Part shown: one piece after another, positions 1 to 7,611 of the stretch
Position numbering within the stretch: position 1 is the first letter of the stretch
Layout: each line of letters begins with the position of its first letter
Assembly (NCBI GenBank): GCA_958417225.1
Contig: CATZCM010000022.1
Span: 1 to 25,696, forward strand
DNA: 25,696 bases
Direction: 5' to 3'
From: an uncultured Eubacteriales bacterium
GTDB lineage: Bacteria > Bacillota > Clostridia > Oscillospirales > Acutalibacteraceae
Notes under the pieces: model-generated
What the model saw: the letters and a program-made list of their open reading frames with translations, nothing else
What the model was told of the DNA's origin: nothing
Database searches by the model: none
Program-made: the position numbers and the translations under genes

Positions 1-345
1 TTTAATTCACGCAACCAAAGTACGTGTAATGAGAAATTGAAGATCCCGCGATTTTTTACACATATAGCAATAAAGACACTATTTTATGTATGTTTTAAAA
101 AGAGAGTAAAAATCTTTTAATTCACGCAACCAAAGTACGTGTAATGAGAAATTGAAGATCCCGCGATTTTTTACACATATAGCAATAAAGACACCATTTT
201 ATATATGTTCTAAAAAGAGAGTAAAAACCTTTCAATTTACGCAACCAAAGCACGTGTAATAAGAAATTAGAGTGTTTGTAATTTTATATGTGTAGTGCAA
301 AAGTATCATTTTATATATGTTTTCTTTAGTATGCCAAAAAGCTGT
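1..345. repeat. Tandem 115-base repeat, three copies
   Basis: The stretch GCAACCAAAG(T/C)ACGTGTAAT recurs at about 11, 126 and 241, a period of exactly 115 bases. Copies 1 and 2 (about 1-115 and 116-230) are almost identical over the full unit. Copy 3 (about 231-345) keeps the ends of the unit, but its middle has drifted. A fainter fourth trace may lie near 530-575 (ATAGTGCATAAGT...TTTATATACGTTT). No long open frame runs through the units. Each unit contains ACGTGTAA and, in copies 1 and 2, a later TTTTTTACACATA that could pair with it weakly. The array may continue to the left of the window. Its function is unknown. Confidence 0.9.
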
Positions 346-433
346 TAATTCGTATAATCGGAGTTAATACAATAATTACTTATAAAGCCCATAGTTTTGT
401 AAGTATGGATCATTATTTTCTTGCTACAATAAG

Positions 434-487
434 AATCAGCATAGCTTGCAAATAGTACATTTAAATGTTTTGCAAGTTATGCTGATT
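434..487 (+). terminator. Long hairpin, possible terminator or palindromic element
   Basis: AATCAGCATAGCTTGCAAA (434-452) pairs with TTTGCAAGTTATGCTGATT (469-487): 19 pairs with a single G-U wobble. The 16-base loop contains the palindrome ACATTTAAATGT (457-468). A short TTTTA follows the right arm, so a plus-strand terminator is possible, but no plus-strand gene is seen upstream inside the window. The U tract is short and the stem unusually long, so a structured RNA or palindromic mobile remnant is an alternative. Confidence 0.5.
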
Positions 488-617
488 TTATGTCAAAGAA
501 ACCAAAAAAATGATTTTTAGTAACTAGAGTATAAGTTATAGTGCATAAGTTTTTATTTTATATACGTTTAATCTGATTGAAGATTCTTAAAAATAAAGTA
601 AGTTGAAAGGTACGTAG

Positions 618-646
618 TTGTGTTTACCTAAATAATAAATTATAAT
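618..646 (+). promoter_or_regulatory. Promoter-like pair with no obvious gene
   Basis: TTGTGT (618-623), a 17-base spacer, then TATAAT (641-646). A transcript from here would run antisense into the end of the minus-strand kinase gene. In such AT-rich DNA a chance match is quite possible. Confidence 0.3.
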
Positions 647-770
647 GCTAGATTTTTTTGACGCAGGACAAGCGGTTATAATATTTTTTCAATGGGTAGA
701 ACATGAGTAGTAGTGTTTTTCACGATGCATGTTTTACTATATACAAAAGTAATTGTGTGTGTTTGAGTGG

Positions 771-1694
771 TTATTGGTAAGAAAATCCACTGTCGCCAGT
801 GAACTCTCGTACTATTGATTTAGGGTGGATTTTGTCAATACTGATGGGGTGAAGTTGATTTAAAATTTTAACTATGTTGTGAAGATGAAGAGTGTTGTCA
901 AGCAAATCAAAGTCACTTTCGAGAAATTTTTTATAGACGGACAATTCATACGGTATGAAGGTGTCGAGAATGCAATTGGCGTATTTTTTGTAAGGTTGGA
1001 TATATTTTTTTTCGCCAATTTCGACTTTTGTGAACATTTCAAAAGTTTTTTGAACGCTTCGGTTTCTGTATCGCTTGTCTCTTATCATTCTCCGAACTAA
1101 TCGGATCATAGGTGGACGTAGTGTGCAGTTATCAAATATAACAGATTGCTGTACATCGACGTAAATTTTAAATACTTTTTCTCTTGGAATAGAAATAACG
1201 TCTGGATTTAATGCATGTGTGCCTTCAATAATGACAATATCATTTGGTTTGCGAGTCAAAATACGGTTGGTTAGGATACGTTGGTCTTTTTTAAAATCGT
1301 ATTTTGGTAAAGCTACACTTTCCCCATTTATCATCTTGATAAGTTGATCGTTTAAAAATGGAATATCAAGCCGACATGGAGATTCTAAGTCTATTTTTCC
1401 ATTTAGTGCAAGCTCAACTTGTTCTTTTGTGAATGATATAAAGTAATTGTCAAGAGATAATGAATGTGTAGTGATTGAAAGATTATCAAGTATGCCCTCA
1501 ATCATAAGTGCAGTAGTAGTTTTGCTAGCTCCAGATGGACCAGAGAGTAGTATGATAGGTTTTTGTGGTTGAACGCTGATGATTGTATCAACCACAGTTT
1601 GAAGTGACTTATAATATTGAACGTCACATTCTAAGATGAATCTTTGCACGTCTTGGTCAATTAATTTGTTTATGTTTTGCAAAGATATTGACAC
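771..1694 (-). CDS. Uridine kinase-like nucleoside kinase (PRK/Udk family)
   Basis: Predicted cytoplasmic P-loop kinase of the phosphoribulokinase/uridine kinase family, probably phosphorylating a nucleoside for pyrimidine salvage. Visible motifs: Walker A GPSGASKT (residues 52-59), DNYF (82-85, like the family DDFY), ESPxRLDIPFL (about 104-114), the acidic IIEGTHAL (155-162), and a basic lid RRMIRDKRYRNRS (about 201-213). At 307 residues it is longer than a simple uridine kinase (about 210). It lacks the long N-terminal TGS/ThrRS-like part carried by many clostridial nucleoside kinases. The start is GTG, preceded by AAGGAG with a 9-base gap. It lies 16 bases downstream of the metallo-beta-lactamase gene and is probably co-transcribed with it. 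Substrate is inferred from family only. Confidence 0.82.
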   Translation of the reverse strand: MSISLQNINKLIDQDVQRFILECDVQYYKSLQTVVDTIISVQPQKPIILLSGPSGASKTTTALMIEGILDNLSITTHSLSLDNYFISFTKEQVELALNGKIDLESPCRLDIPFLNDQLIKMINGESVALPKYDFKKDQRILTNRILTRKPNDIVIIEGTHALNPDVISIPREKVFKIYVDVQQSVIFDNCTLRPPMIRLVRRMIRDKRYRNRSVQKTFEMFTKVEIGEKKYIQPYKKYANCILDTFIPYELSVYKKFLESDFDLLDNTLHLHNIVKILNQLHPISIDKIHPKSIVREFTGDSGFSYQ

Positions 1695-1710
1695 GATGGT
1701 TCACTCCTTA

Positions 1711-3309
1711 TTAACTCCATTTTTCGCAAAGAGCGTTTATTTGATCTGTAAATTTTGCGAGATCTTTATTTGCATATCCTTTATTTTGTTTAATGATTGA
1801 AAGTAACCGTTCTTCTGCAGATAATAATCTTTTAAAAGCTTCGGAGTTTTTATTTTGAGGATTAGAGCTTTTTACTATCCTTTTAGTGTTGCCGAAATAC
1901 AAACATTCACAAGTATCAAGGTCGTACACAGATCCATTGTACGGTGCAATTGCTTTCAAATTAAGTCTTTCGCTAACAGATTGAGCAAACTTATCGCAGA
2001 CGAAATCGTGGCCGTGATTTACGAAAACCATTTTAGGTGGTATTTTTATGTTTTTAAGCCAATCTAGCAAAAGTTCTTTGTCCGCATGCGCACTGACGCC
2101 TGACATTGATTTTATTTGTGCGGCTATTTGTATCTTCTCACCAAATAATTTAACTGATTTTGTTCCGTCCAGAAGCATTCGTCCAAGTGTACCTTCTGCC
2201 TGATATCCTACAAATAATATGGTACATTCGTCTCTCCATAAATTATGTTTCAGATGATGTCGTATACGTCCAGCTTCACACATTCCGCTAGCAGATATGA
2301 TTACTTTTGGCGTTTCGTCAAAGTTAATTTCTTTAGATTCCTCAGCAGTAAGAGCTATTTTTAATCCGGGGAATTTTAAAACATTTATTCCTTTTTTTAC
2401 GAGTTCTAGTGTTTGTTCATCACAGTAATTTTCGACGTCATTGTTGTAAATTTCAGTTGCTTCTATAGCAAGTGGGCTATCAAGCCAAACAGGAAAATTG
2501 TCGTGATTTTTTATGAGATTTTTCTCTTTTATGATACGAATTAGATAAAGCATTTCTTGGGTGCGTCCTACTGCAAATGATGGAATAACTACATTTCCAG
2601 AACGATCTAGAGTTTCTTGGATTACATTTGTGAGTTGCTGAATGTAATCTTCTCTCCGTTGATGGATTCTATCTCCGTAAGTAGATTCTATTATTACGTA
2701 GTCTGCTTTTTCTGGTTTATGTGGGTTTTTGAGTAATGGACGATTGACGTTTCCAATGTCACCAGAAAATAGTATAGTTCTTTCTTCTCCGTTTTCACAG
2801 ACAGTTATCTCAATAGAGGATGATCCAAGTAAATGTCCTGCATCAATGAATTTTATTTTAACGTTACTGAATATATCATATGTTTGATTGTACTCGCATG
2901 AGACAAAAAGTTCCATTGATGCCTTTGCGTCTTGAGTAGAGTACAGTGGTTCATAAAAATTTTTACCTGAACGTTTGGCTTTTCTGGATCTCCAAGCGTA
3001 TTCCATCTCTTGTATGTGTGCGGAATCTTCAAGCATTATATCACAAAGTTTAGTTGTAAGTGCTGTGGCATATATTGGTCCAGAGTATCCATTGGCTACA
3101 AGTAAAGGGATTTTCCCAGAATGGTCTATGTGTGCGTGCGTTAGTAATATGCAATCAATTTCATTTGTTTGTATTGGCATTTCACAATTTTCATAGGTAT
3201 CAGGTCCTTGTTCCATGCCACAATCAATTAAAATTTTGTGTGCACCAACTGTTAGTAGCGTACAGGAACCTGTAACTTCATGGGCTGCGCCTAGAAAAGA
3301 TATTTGCAT
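1711..3309 (-). CDS. Beta-CASP metallo-beta-lactamase (CPSF/Ysh1-like RNase)
   Basis: Metallo-beta-lactamase fold protein with beta-CASP and RMMBL parts, the family of mRNA-processing CPSF-73/Ysh1 and RNase J relatives; predicted Zn-dependent ribonuclease. Numbered from the chosen ATG: HAHIDHSGK (58-66, motif 2), DAGHLLGSSS (about 156-165, motif 3), SGDIGN (182-187, motif 4), ESTYGDR (208-214), PSFAVGRTQE (243-252), SASGMCEAGRIRHHLKHN (about 339-356) and SAHAD (406-410). The usual metal ligands are present, so it should be active. Length is normal at 532 residues. The frame extends to a GTG at 3318, but AAAGGAG (3324-3318) overlaps that codon and sits 8 bases from ATG 3309, so the ATG is preferred. 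First gene of the operon with the downstream kinase. Exact RNA substrate is unknown. Confidence 0.88.
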   Translation of the reverse strand: MQISFLGAAHEVTGSCTLLTVGAHKILIDCGMEQGPDTYENCEMPIQTNEIDCILLTHAHIDHSGKIPLLVANGYSGPIYATALTTKLCDIMLEDSAHIQEMEYAWRSRKAKRSGKNFYEPLYSTQDAKASMELFVSCEYNQTYDIFSNVKIKFIDAGHLLGSSSIEITVCENGEERTILFSGDIGNVNRPLLKNPHKPEKADYVIIESTYGDRIHQRREDYIQQLTNVIQETLDRSGNVVIPSFAVGRTQEMLYLIRIIKEKNLIKNHDNFPVWLDSPLAIEATEIYNNDVENYCDEQTLELVKKGINVLKFPGLKIALTAEESKEINFDETPKVIISASGMCEAGRIRHHLKHNLWRDECTILFVGYQAEGTLGRMLLDGTKSVKLFGEKIQIAAQIKSMSGVSAHADKELLLDWLKNIKIPPKMVFVNHGHDFVCDKFAQSVSERLNLKAIAPYNGSVYDLDTCECLYFGNTKRIVKSSNPQNKNSEAFKRLLSAEERLLSIIKQNKGYANKDLAKFTDQINALCEKWS

Positions 3310-3385
3310 TTTGAACACTCCTTTATGAAAAGTTTATATGAAATTAAATTATTTAAGCAGAAGTATAGAATTGTTTATATTAAGA

Positions 3386-3414
3386 ATTTTATCATAAACG
3401 TGATGTATTTTCAA
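3386..3414 (-). promoter_or_regulatory. Promoter for the beta-CASP/kinase operon
   Basis: Read on the minus strand: TTGAAA (3414-3409), 17-base spacer, TAAAAT (3391-3386), about 75 bases before the ATG at 3309. It is a good sigma-A-type match in the right place. Confidence 0.6.
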
Positions 3415-3504
3415 TAGTGATTTATAATGTGTTTTGAAGAGTTGTATTATATGAGTTTTGCACAAAAAGGAATATTGATTTATTTAGAAAGGATGGTTAG
3501 TTAA

Positions 3505-3669
3505 TTGAAAATCAGGTATGGTCTTATTGTTGGCACTTGTCATTTCAATTACTCAGAATTATGTGAATATGATTTGAATACATTGATTTCTAATTCGAAT
3601 GTTATATTTAGAATTTTTTTGTTTACATATATTTTTTTTCAAAAGCTGTTGAAAATGGAAATTAAATAA
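3505..3669 (+). CDS. Possible small protein, 54 residues
   Basis: An open frame starts at TTG 3505, with GAAAGGAT (3487-3494) 10 bases upstream as a possible ribosome binding site. It encodes 54 residues with a hydrophobic, Phe-rich C-terminal half. I do not recognise it. Its 3' end overlaps the -35 box of the ftsK promoter, which is unusual for a maintained gene, and no promoter is clear upstream. It may be a chance frame or a decayed gene. Otherwise the 400-base gap between the divergent operons holds only the two promoters. Confidence 0.2.
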   Translation: MKIRYGLIVGTCHFNYSELCEYDLNTLISNSNVIFRIFLFTYIFFQKLLKMEIK

Positions 3670-3677
3670 AGTATACT
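3649..3677 (+). promoter_or_regulatory. Promoter for the ftsK-trkA-feo operon
   Basis: TTGAAA (3649-3654), 17-base spacer, TATACT (3672-3677), about 45 bases before the ftsK start. Good sigma-A-type match. Confidence 0.65.
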
Positions 3678-3721
3678 TAAAAGGGGAAATTTGCTTTTAT
3701 AGTGTTTGATCAGAAAGTGAG

Positions 3722-6034
3722 ATGATTTTGGTGGCAAGGACCAGGAAAACAAAGCATGTTGACGTAAAAGAACAGAGTAATTCTAAAAGTCAGGTTTCAG
3801 CAATTTTGTTGTTTGCAGCGTCTATTCTAGTTTTTTGCTTTGTTGTGGTTCCAGGAGAAAATTTCTGGAATTTTATACATAGATTTATTTTAGGCCTTTT
3901 TGGAGTTCTGTCAGTGTTTTGGAGTGTGTTACTATTTATTGTTGCCATTAATACAGCGCGACGCAAAGTAGAAAAAGTTAGATTTAAGTTATATCTTTCG
4001 ATTTCAACTATAGTGCTTTGTTGTTCAATGTTGTATACTTTTTTTGGATGCGTTGATATTTCACATTTGGGATATTTTGAACAGCTTAAGTTATTATTCC
4101 AAAATGGCGCAAAGAATTTTGGTTCGGGATTGTTTGGGGGAGCGCTTGGTATACCGTTTGTATGGATTTTTGGTACGGTGGGTGCCCGGATTATATTTTC
4201 AATTTTTTTCTTTGTTTGTATCATGATACTCACTGGTACAACACTTTTAGGATTTTTTAGTACTTTGAAAAAACCAGTTGATGAGGTAAAAGTGATGCGA
4301 AATACTTATGCCGAACGAAGGAAAGAAGAAAATCGTCAAAAAGCCAATATTGATATATCATTAGGAAATAGTGATTTACCGCTGCATCCGGTTATATCAA
4401 ATCCAAATGAAAGTTCTAAACCTAAAAAAAAGAAAAAAGTTAAGAATGAACCCATGTCGGAAAAGTATTCAATTGATGTCAAATTGGATGATAAAAAGGA
4501 GGAATCTTCAGATGACTTTAATATTTCAGAAGAGGCACTTAAGTGCGATGGTAACTACAAGTATCCACCGCTTGGGCTATTACAAAAATCGGAGGATTCG
4601 GGTGCTGATGATGTGAATCAGGAACTTAAGGTTGGTGGGCAAACTTTAGTTGAAACGCTTGAAAGCTTTAACGTGAAGACAAAAATAATAGATATAAGTC
4701 GAGGTCCAACTGTCACAAGATATGAGCTTCAACCGGCATCTGGCGTCAAAATAAGTAGAATAACTAATTTGGCCGATGATATCGCATTGAACTTAGCTGC
4801 ACCGGGTGTGCGTATAGAAGCTCCTATTCCAGGTAAAGCAGCTGTGGGAATAGAGATCCCCAATAAAACCACATCTGTTGTAAGAATGCGTGAATTAATT
4901 GCTTCACGTGAATTTGTGAGTGCAAAGAGCAGATTGTCGGTTGTGCTTGGTAAAGATATATCAGGAAAGGTTTGTGTTACTGACCTTGCTAAAATGCCGC
5001 ATCTACTAATAGCTGGGTCAACTGGTTCAGGGAAGTCTGTTTGTATAAATTCGTTTATAATAAGCCTGCTTTATAAGTCAAGTCCAGAACAGGTTAGATT
5101 GCTTATGATTGACCCAAAGGTAGTGGAACTTGGGATATATAATGGAATACCGCATTTGTTGGTTCCAGTCGTTACTGATGCAAGAAAAGCTGCGGGAGCT
5201 TTGAATTGGGCAGTGAATGAAATGGTAAAGCGATATAAGATTTTTGCAGAATGTAATGTGAGAGATATAACGTCTTATAACAAGATGATAAGTGAAATAT
5301 CAGACAAAAAATGTGATTCAAAGTCGGAGGATCAACTTAAGGCTATGCCGCAAATTGTTGTAGTGATTGATGAACTTGCGGATTTGATGATGGTTGCTCC
5401 AAATGAGGTCGAAGATGCAATATGTCGTCTTGCACAGATGGCTCGTGCCGCGGGTATGCATCTTGTTATTGCAACGCAGCGTCCGTCAGTGGATGTTATT
5501 ACTGGTATAATTAAAGCAAATATACCAAGCAGGATTGCGCTAGCGGTTTCATCACAAGTTGATTCGCGAACTATACTTGATATGGGTGGCGCAGAAAAAT
5601 TAATTGGTCGTGGAGATATGCTGTTTTCTCCGATAGGTGCCCATAAACCTATGCGCGTTCAGGGATGCTATGTTACAGATAAAGAAATTGAATCGATTAC
5701 TGATTATATCAAAAATGCGGAAAATGCAGATTATGATGAATCTGTAATCGAAGAGATAGAAAAAAATGCGGTAATGGATTCGGGCAAAAAGACGAATGAC
5801 GGATCGGAATCTCCAAAGGATGAAATGCTTGATGATGCAATTAAATGTGTAGTCGAAGCAGGTCAAGCCTCGACGTCGTTTTTGCAGAGAAAATTAAGAG
5901 TTGGTTATGCAAGAGCAGGACGATTAATCGATGAGATGGAGAGTATGGGTGTCGTTGGTCCATATGAGGGTTCAAAACCTAGACAAGTACTTATAACATA
6001 TCAGCAATGGCTTGAAAAAAGTGCCATGCGGTAA
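3722..6034 (+). CDS. ftsK: DNA translocase FtsK/SpoIIIE
   Basis: Membrane-anchored ATP-driven DNA pump that moves chromosomal DNA through the closing septum. The N-terminal part (about residues 25-180) has four or so hydrophobic segments. A charged linker follows, with a Lys run at 234-239. The motor begins near 295: Walker A GSTGSGKS (432-439), Walker B VVVIDEL (546-552), and RAAGMHLVIATQRPSVDVITG (about 575-595). The C-terminal winged-helix gamma domain (about 700-760) contains QRKLRVGYARAGRLIDEME, which recognises orienting DNA sequences. Length 770 is normal. The start is uncertain: ATG 3722 has its GTGAG directly abutting, whereas GTG 3731 has that element 9 bases away, so the protein may begin Met-Ala-Arg-Thr. 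First gene of a five-gene run. FtsK and SpoIIIE cannot be told apart from the sequence alone. Confidence 0.95.
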   Translation: MILVARTRKTKHVDVKEQSNSKSQVSAILLFAASILVFCFVVVPGENFWNFIHRFILGLFGVLSVFWSVLLFIVAINTARRKVEKVRFKLYLSISTIVLCCSMLYTFFGCVDISHLGYFEQLKLLFQNGAKNFGSGLFGGALGIPFVWIFGTVGARIIFSIFFFVCIMILTGTTLLGFFSTLKKPVDEVKVMRNTYAERRKEENRQKANIDISLGNSDLPLHPVISNPNESSKPKKKKKVKNEPMSEKYSIDVKLDDKKEESSDDFNISEEALKCDGNYKYPPLGLLQKSEDSGADDVNQELKVGGQTLVETLESFNVKTKIIDISRGPTVTRYELQPASGVKISRITNLADDIALNLAAPGVRIEAPIPGKAAVGIEIPNKTTSVVRMRELIASREFVSAKSRLSVVLGKDISGKVCVTDLAKMPHLLIAGSTGSGKSVCINSFIISLLYKSSPEQVRLLMIDPKVVELGIYNGIPHLLVPVVTDARKAAGALNWAVNEMVKRYKIFAECNVRDITSYNKMISEISDKKCDSKSEDQLKAMPQIVVVIDELADLMMVAPNEVEDAICRLAQMARAAGMHLVIATQRPSVDVITGIIKANIPSRIALAVSSQVDSRTILDMGGAEKLIGRGDMLFSPIGAHKPMRVQGCYVTDKEIESITDYIKNAENADYDESVIEEIEKNAVMDSGKKTNDGSESPKDEMLDDAIKCVVEAGQASTSFLQRKLRVGYARAGRLIDEMESMGVVGPYEGSKPRQVLITYQQWLEKSAMR

Positions 6035-6049
6035 AAAAGGGTGATGTAA

Positions 6050-6670
6050 ATGAATATTCTTATAATAGGTTGTGGAAAGCTTGGTTCGTCGCTTGCAGAT
6101 AAACTTTTTCATCATGGTCATGATGTTTCAATTATAAGTGAACATGAAAAATCTTTATCAAGGCTTAGTGATGATTTTGACGGGCTTACGGTGGTAGGAG
6201 TACCAATGGATATGAATATCTTGAAAAGTGCTGGGGTGGAGGGTTGTGATGCAGTTGCTATTGTTACGGGGGATGATAACTTAAATATAACAGTGGCACA
6301 AATAATTCAGGAATTTTTTAATGTTGAAAATGTTGTTGTTAGAATTTCAGATGTGGCACGAGAAAAAGTATTTAGAAATTTTGGGATGAATACAATATGT
6401 CAGACGAAACTTTCTTGTGAAGCAATTTTTGCAGATTTAGTTCAAAAGTCAACTGAAAGACAATTTACAGTGGGAATGTCAACTTTTGCAATGAGAATTC
6501 GTAAAATTGACCCCCAAATCATAGGTAGGTCTTTGGATAAAGTTCCACAGAAACCAGGTGAACTTATAATAGGTGTGCTTAAAAATGATAAAGTGCAACT
6601 TTTGAATAAAAAGGAAACAATTATATTAAATCCAGAAGATAAGCTATTAGTGGTAAAATTGATAGATTGA
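6050..6670 (+). CDS. trkA: TrkA-family K+ uptake regulatory subunit (first copy)
   Basis: Cytoplasmic RCK/KTN protein that binds nucleotide and gates a TrkH/KtrB-type potassium channel. The Rossmann start GCGKLGSSLA (7-16) and the acidic residue ending beta-2 (ISEHE, about 29-33) are visible. An RCK_C (TrkA_C) domain fills roughly 125-206. A single RCK unit of 206 residues is the KtrA/half-TrkA size, rather than the duplicated 450-residue enterobacterial TrkA. AGGGTGATG precedes the ATG. It starts 15 bases after ftsK and is followed 9 bases later by a second, divergent copy. No channel subunit is in the window. Confidence 0.88.
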   Translation: MNILIIGCGKLGSSLADKLFHHGHDVSIISEHEKSLSRLSDDFDGLTVVGVPMDMNILKSAGVEGCDAVAIVTGDDNLNITVAQIIQEFFNVENVVVRISDVAREKVFRNFGMNTICQTKLSCEAIFADLVQKSTERQFTVGMSTFAMRIRKIDPQIIGRSLDKVPQKPGELIIGVLKNDKVQLLNKKETIILNPEDKLLVVKLID

Positions 6671-6679
6671 GGTGATAAA

Positions 6680-7342
6680 ATGAGAACTATAATTATTGGT
6701 GGAGGAAAACTTGGATATTATTTGGCGGCAACAATGCTTGACCATGATCATGAAGTGAAATTAATTGAAAAAGATGATAAAAAATGTATGTTACTTGCTA
6801 ATACACTGGATGCGGAAGTTATATCAGGAGATGGTACGGATATAGAATTGTTGGCGTCGTGCGGAGCTAAGAAGGCAGACTGTTTTATAGCAGTTACGGG
6901 CAGTGACCAGGATAACTTAGTGGCCTCGCAACTTGCGAAAAAAAGATTTTTTATTCACAAAGTTATAACTAGAGCAAACAATCCTCGTAATTTGGAGGCT
7001 TTTAGGAAATTGGGTTTTGGAACGACGGTAAGCAGTACGGAAATTATTACAAATTTGATTGAGCAAGAGGTAGAACTTGAAAGCATGAAACTTGTGGCAA
7101 GTTTGAATAAAGGACGTGCTGGAATCTGTTCGTGCACAATATCGGAAAATGCTAAAATTGCGAGCATGCAAATAAAAGATATTTCGTTACCAAAATCTTC
7201 GCTAATTGTTTCACTTTTGAGAAATGAGGATCTTATTATACCTCAGGGTAATACTACGATATTGCCAGGTGATGAGGTAGTGGCGGTGTGTGATGAGTCT
7301 AGCAGAAGACTTTTGACAAAAATATTGAATGCTCATAGATAA
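6680..7342 (+). CDS. trkA: TrkA-family K+ uptake regulatory subunit (second copy)
   Basis: Second single-unit RCK/KTN protein, 220 residues. The nucleotide-binding loop is GGGKLGYYLA (7-16), followed by VKLIEKDDKK (about 27-36) and SGDGTD (about 51-56). A TrkA_C domain occupies the last third, ending in LPGDEVVAVCD. It resembles its neighbour in plan but not closely in sequence, so the two may form a hetero-octameric or two-channel gating set. GAGGTGA lies 4 bases before the ATG. The partner channel must be encoded elsewhere. Confidence 0.88.
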   Translation: MRTIIIGGGKLGYYLAATMLDHDHEVKLIEKDDKKCMLLANTLDAEVISGDGTDIELLASCGAKKADCFIAVTGSDQDNLVASQLAKKRFFIHKVITRANNPRNLEAFRKLGFGTTVSSTEIITNLIEQEVELESMKLVASLNKGRAGICSCTISENAKIASMQIKDISLPKSSLIVSLLRNEDLIIPQGNTTILPGDEVVAVCDESSRRLLTKILNAHR

Positions 7343-7365
7343 ATGTGATTGGAGTGATTGTGTGA

Positions 7366-7611
7366 ATGACGGTAGATGATTTAAAATATGGAGAAAGTGC
7401 CAAAGTTGTCAGTATTGGAAGTAGTGGTGCACTTAGACGAAGAATAATTGATATGGGGATTACCCCAGGGGCAATTGTGGTGATGAGAAAGGCTGCACCG
7501 TTTGGAGATCCAATAGAGATAAACGTGCGTGGATATGAACTCAGTATAAGGAGGTCGGAAGCAAAGGAAATTACTGTAGAAGGGCTGAAGGAGAGGAAAC
7601 CTAATGAGTAA
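7366..7611 (+). CDS. feoA: Ferrous iron transport protein FeoA
   Basis: Small cytoplasmic SH3-like protein that supports FeoB in Fe2+ uptake. It is 81 residues, the usual size, with the family pattern LRRRIIDMGITPGAIVVMRKAAPFGDP (about 23-49) and a closing beta-strand rich in Val, Ile and Arg. GGAG stands 11 bases before the ATG, and an in-frame stop at 7363 excludes an earlier start. It overlaps feoB by 8 bases, suggesting translational coupling. Confidence 0.92.
   Translation: MTVDDLKYGESAKVVSIGSSGALRRRIIDMGITPGAIVVMRKAAPFGDPIEINVRGYELSIRRSEAKEITVEGLKERKPNE

Larger units (their letters stand above)
346..770. other. Gene-free AT-rich stretch left of the kinase operon
   Basis: No convincing coding frame is seen on either strand. 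The stretch holds a strong hairpin (434-487), a weak echo of the 115-base repeat near 530-575, and a promoter-like pair pointing right (618-646). No clear intrinsic terminator is visible for the minus-strand operon ending at 771. Confidence 0.6.

Noticed and set aside
1..345. Repeat array considered as CRISPR
   Set aside because: The 115-base units are contiguous and similar throughout; there are no short repeats with unique spacers and no cas genes.
660..700. TTGACG followed by TATAAT as a promoter
   Set aside because: The spacing is only 13 bases, too short for sigma-A recognition.
3310..3318. GTG start at 3318 for the beta-CASP protein
   Set aside because: The ribosome binding site AAAGGAG overlaps this codon; ATG 3309 is correctly spaced.
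3790..4233. 147-codon minus-strand frame inside ftsK
   Set aside because: It lies fully within the conserved N-terminal membrane domain of FtsK, has no ribosome binding site and shows no recognisable motif.
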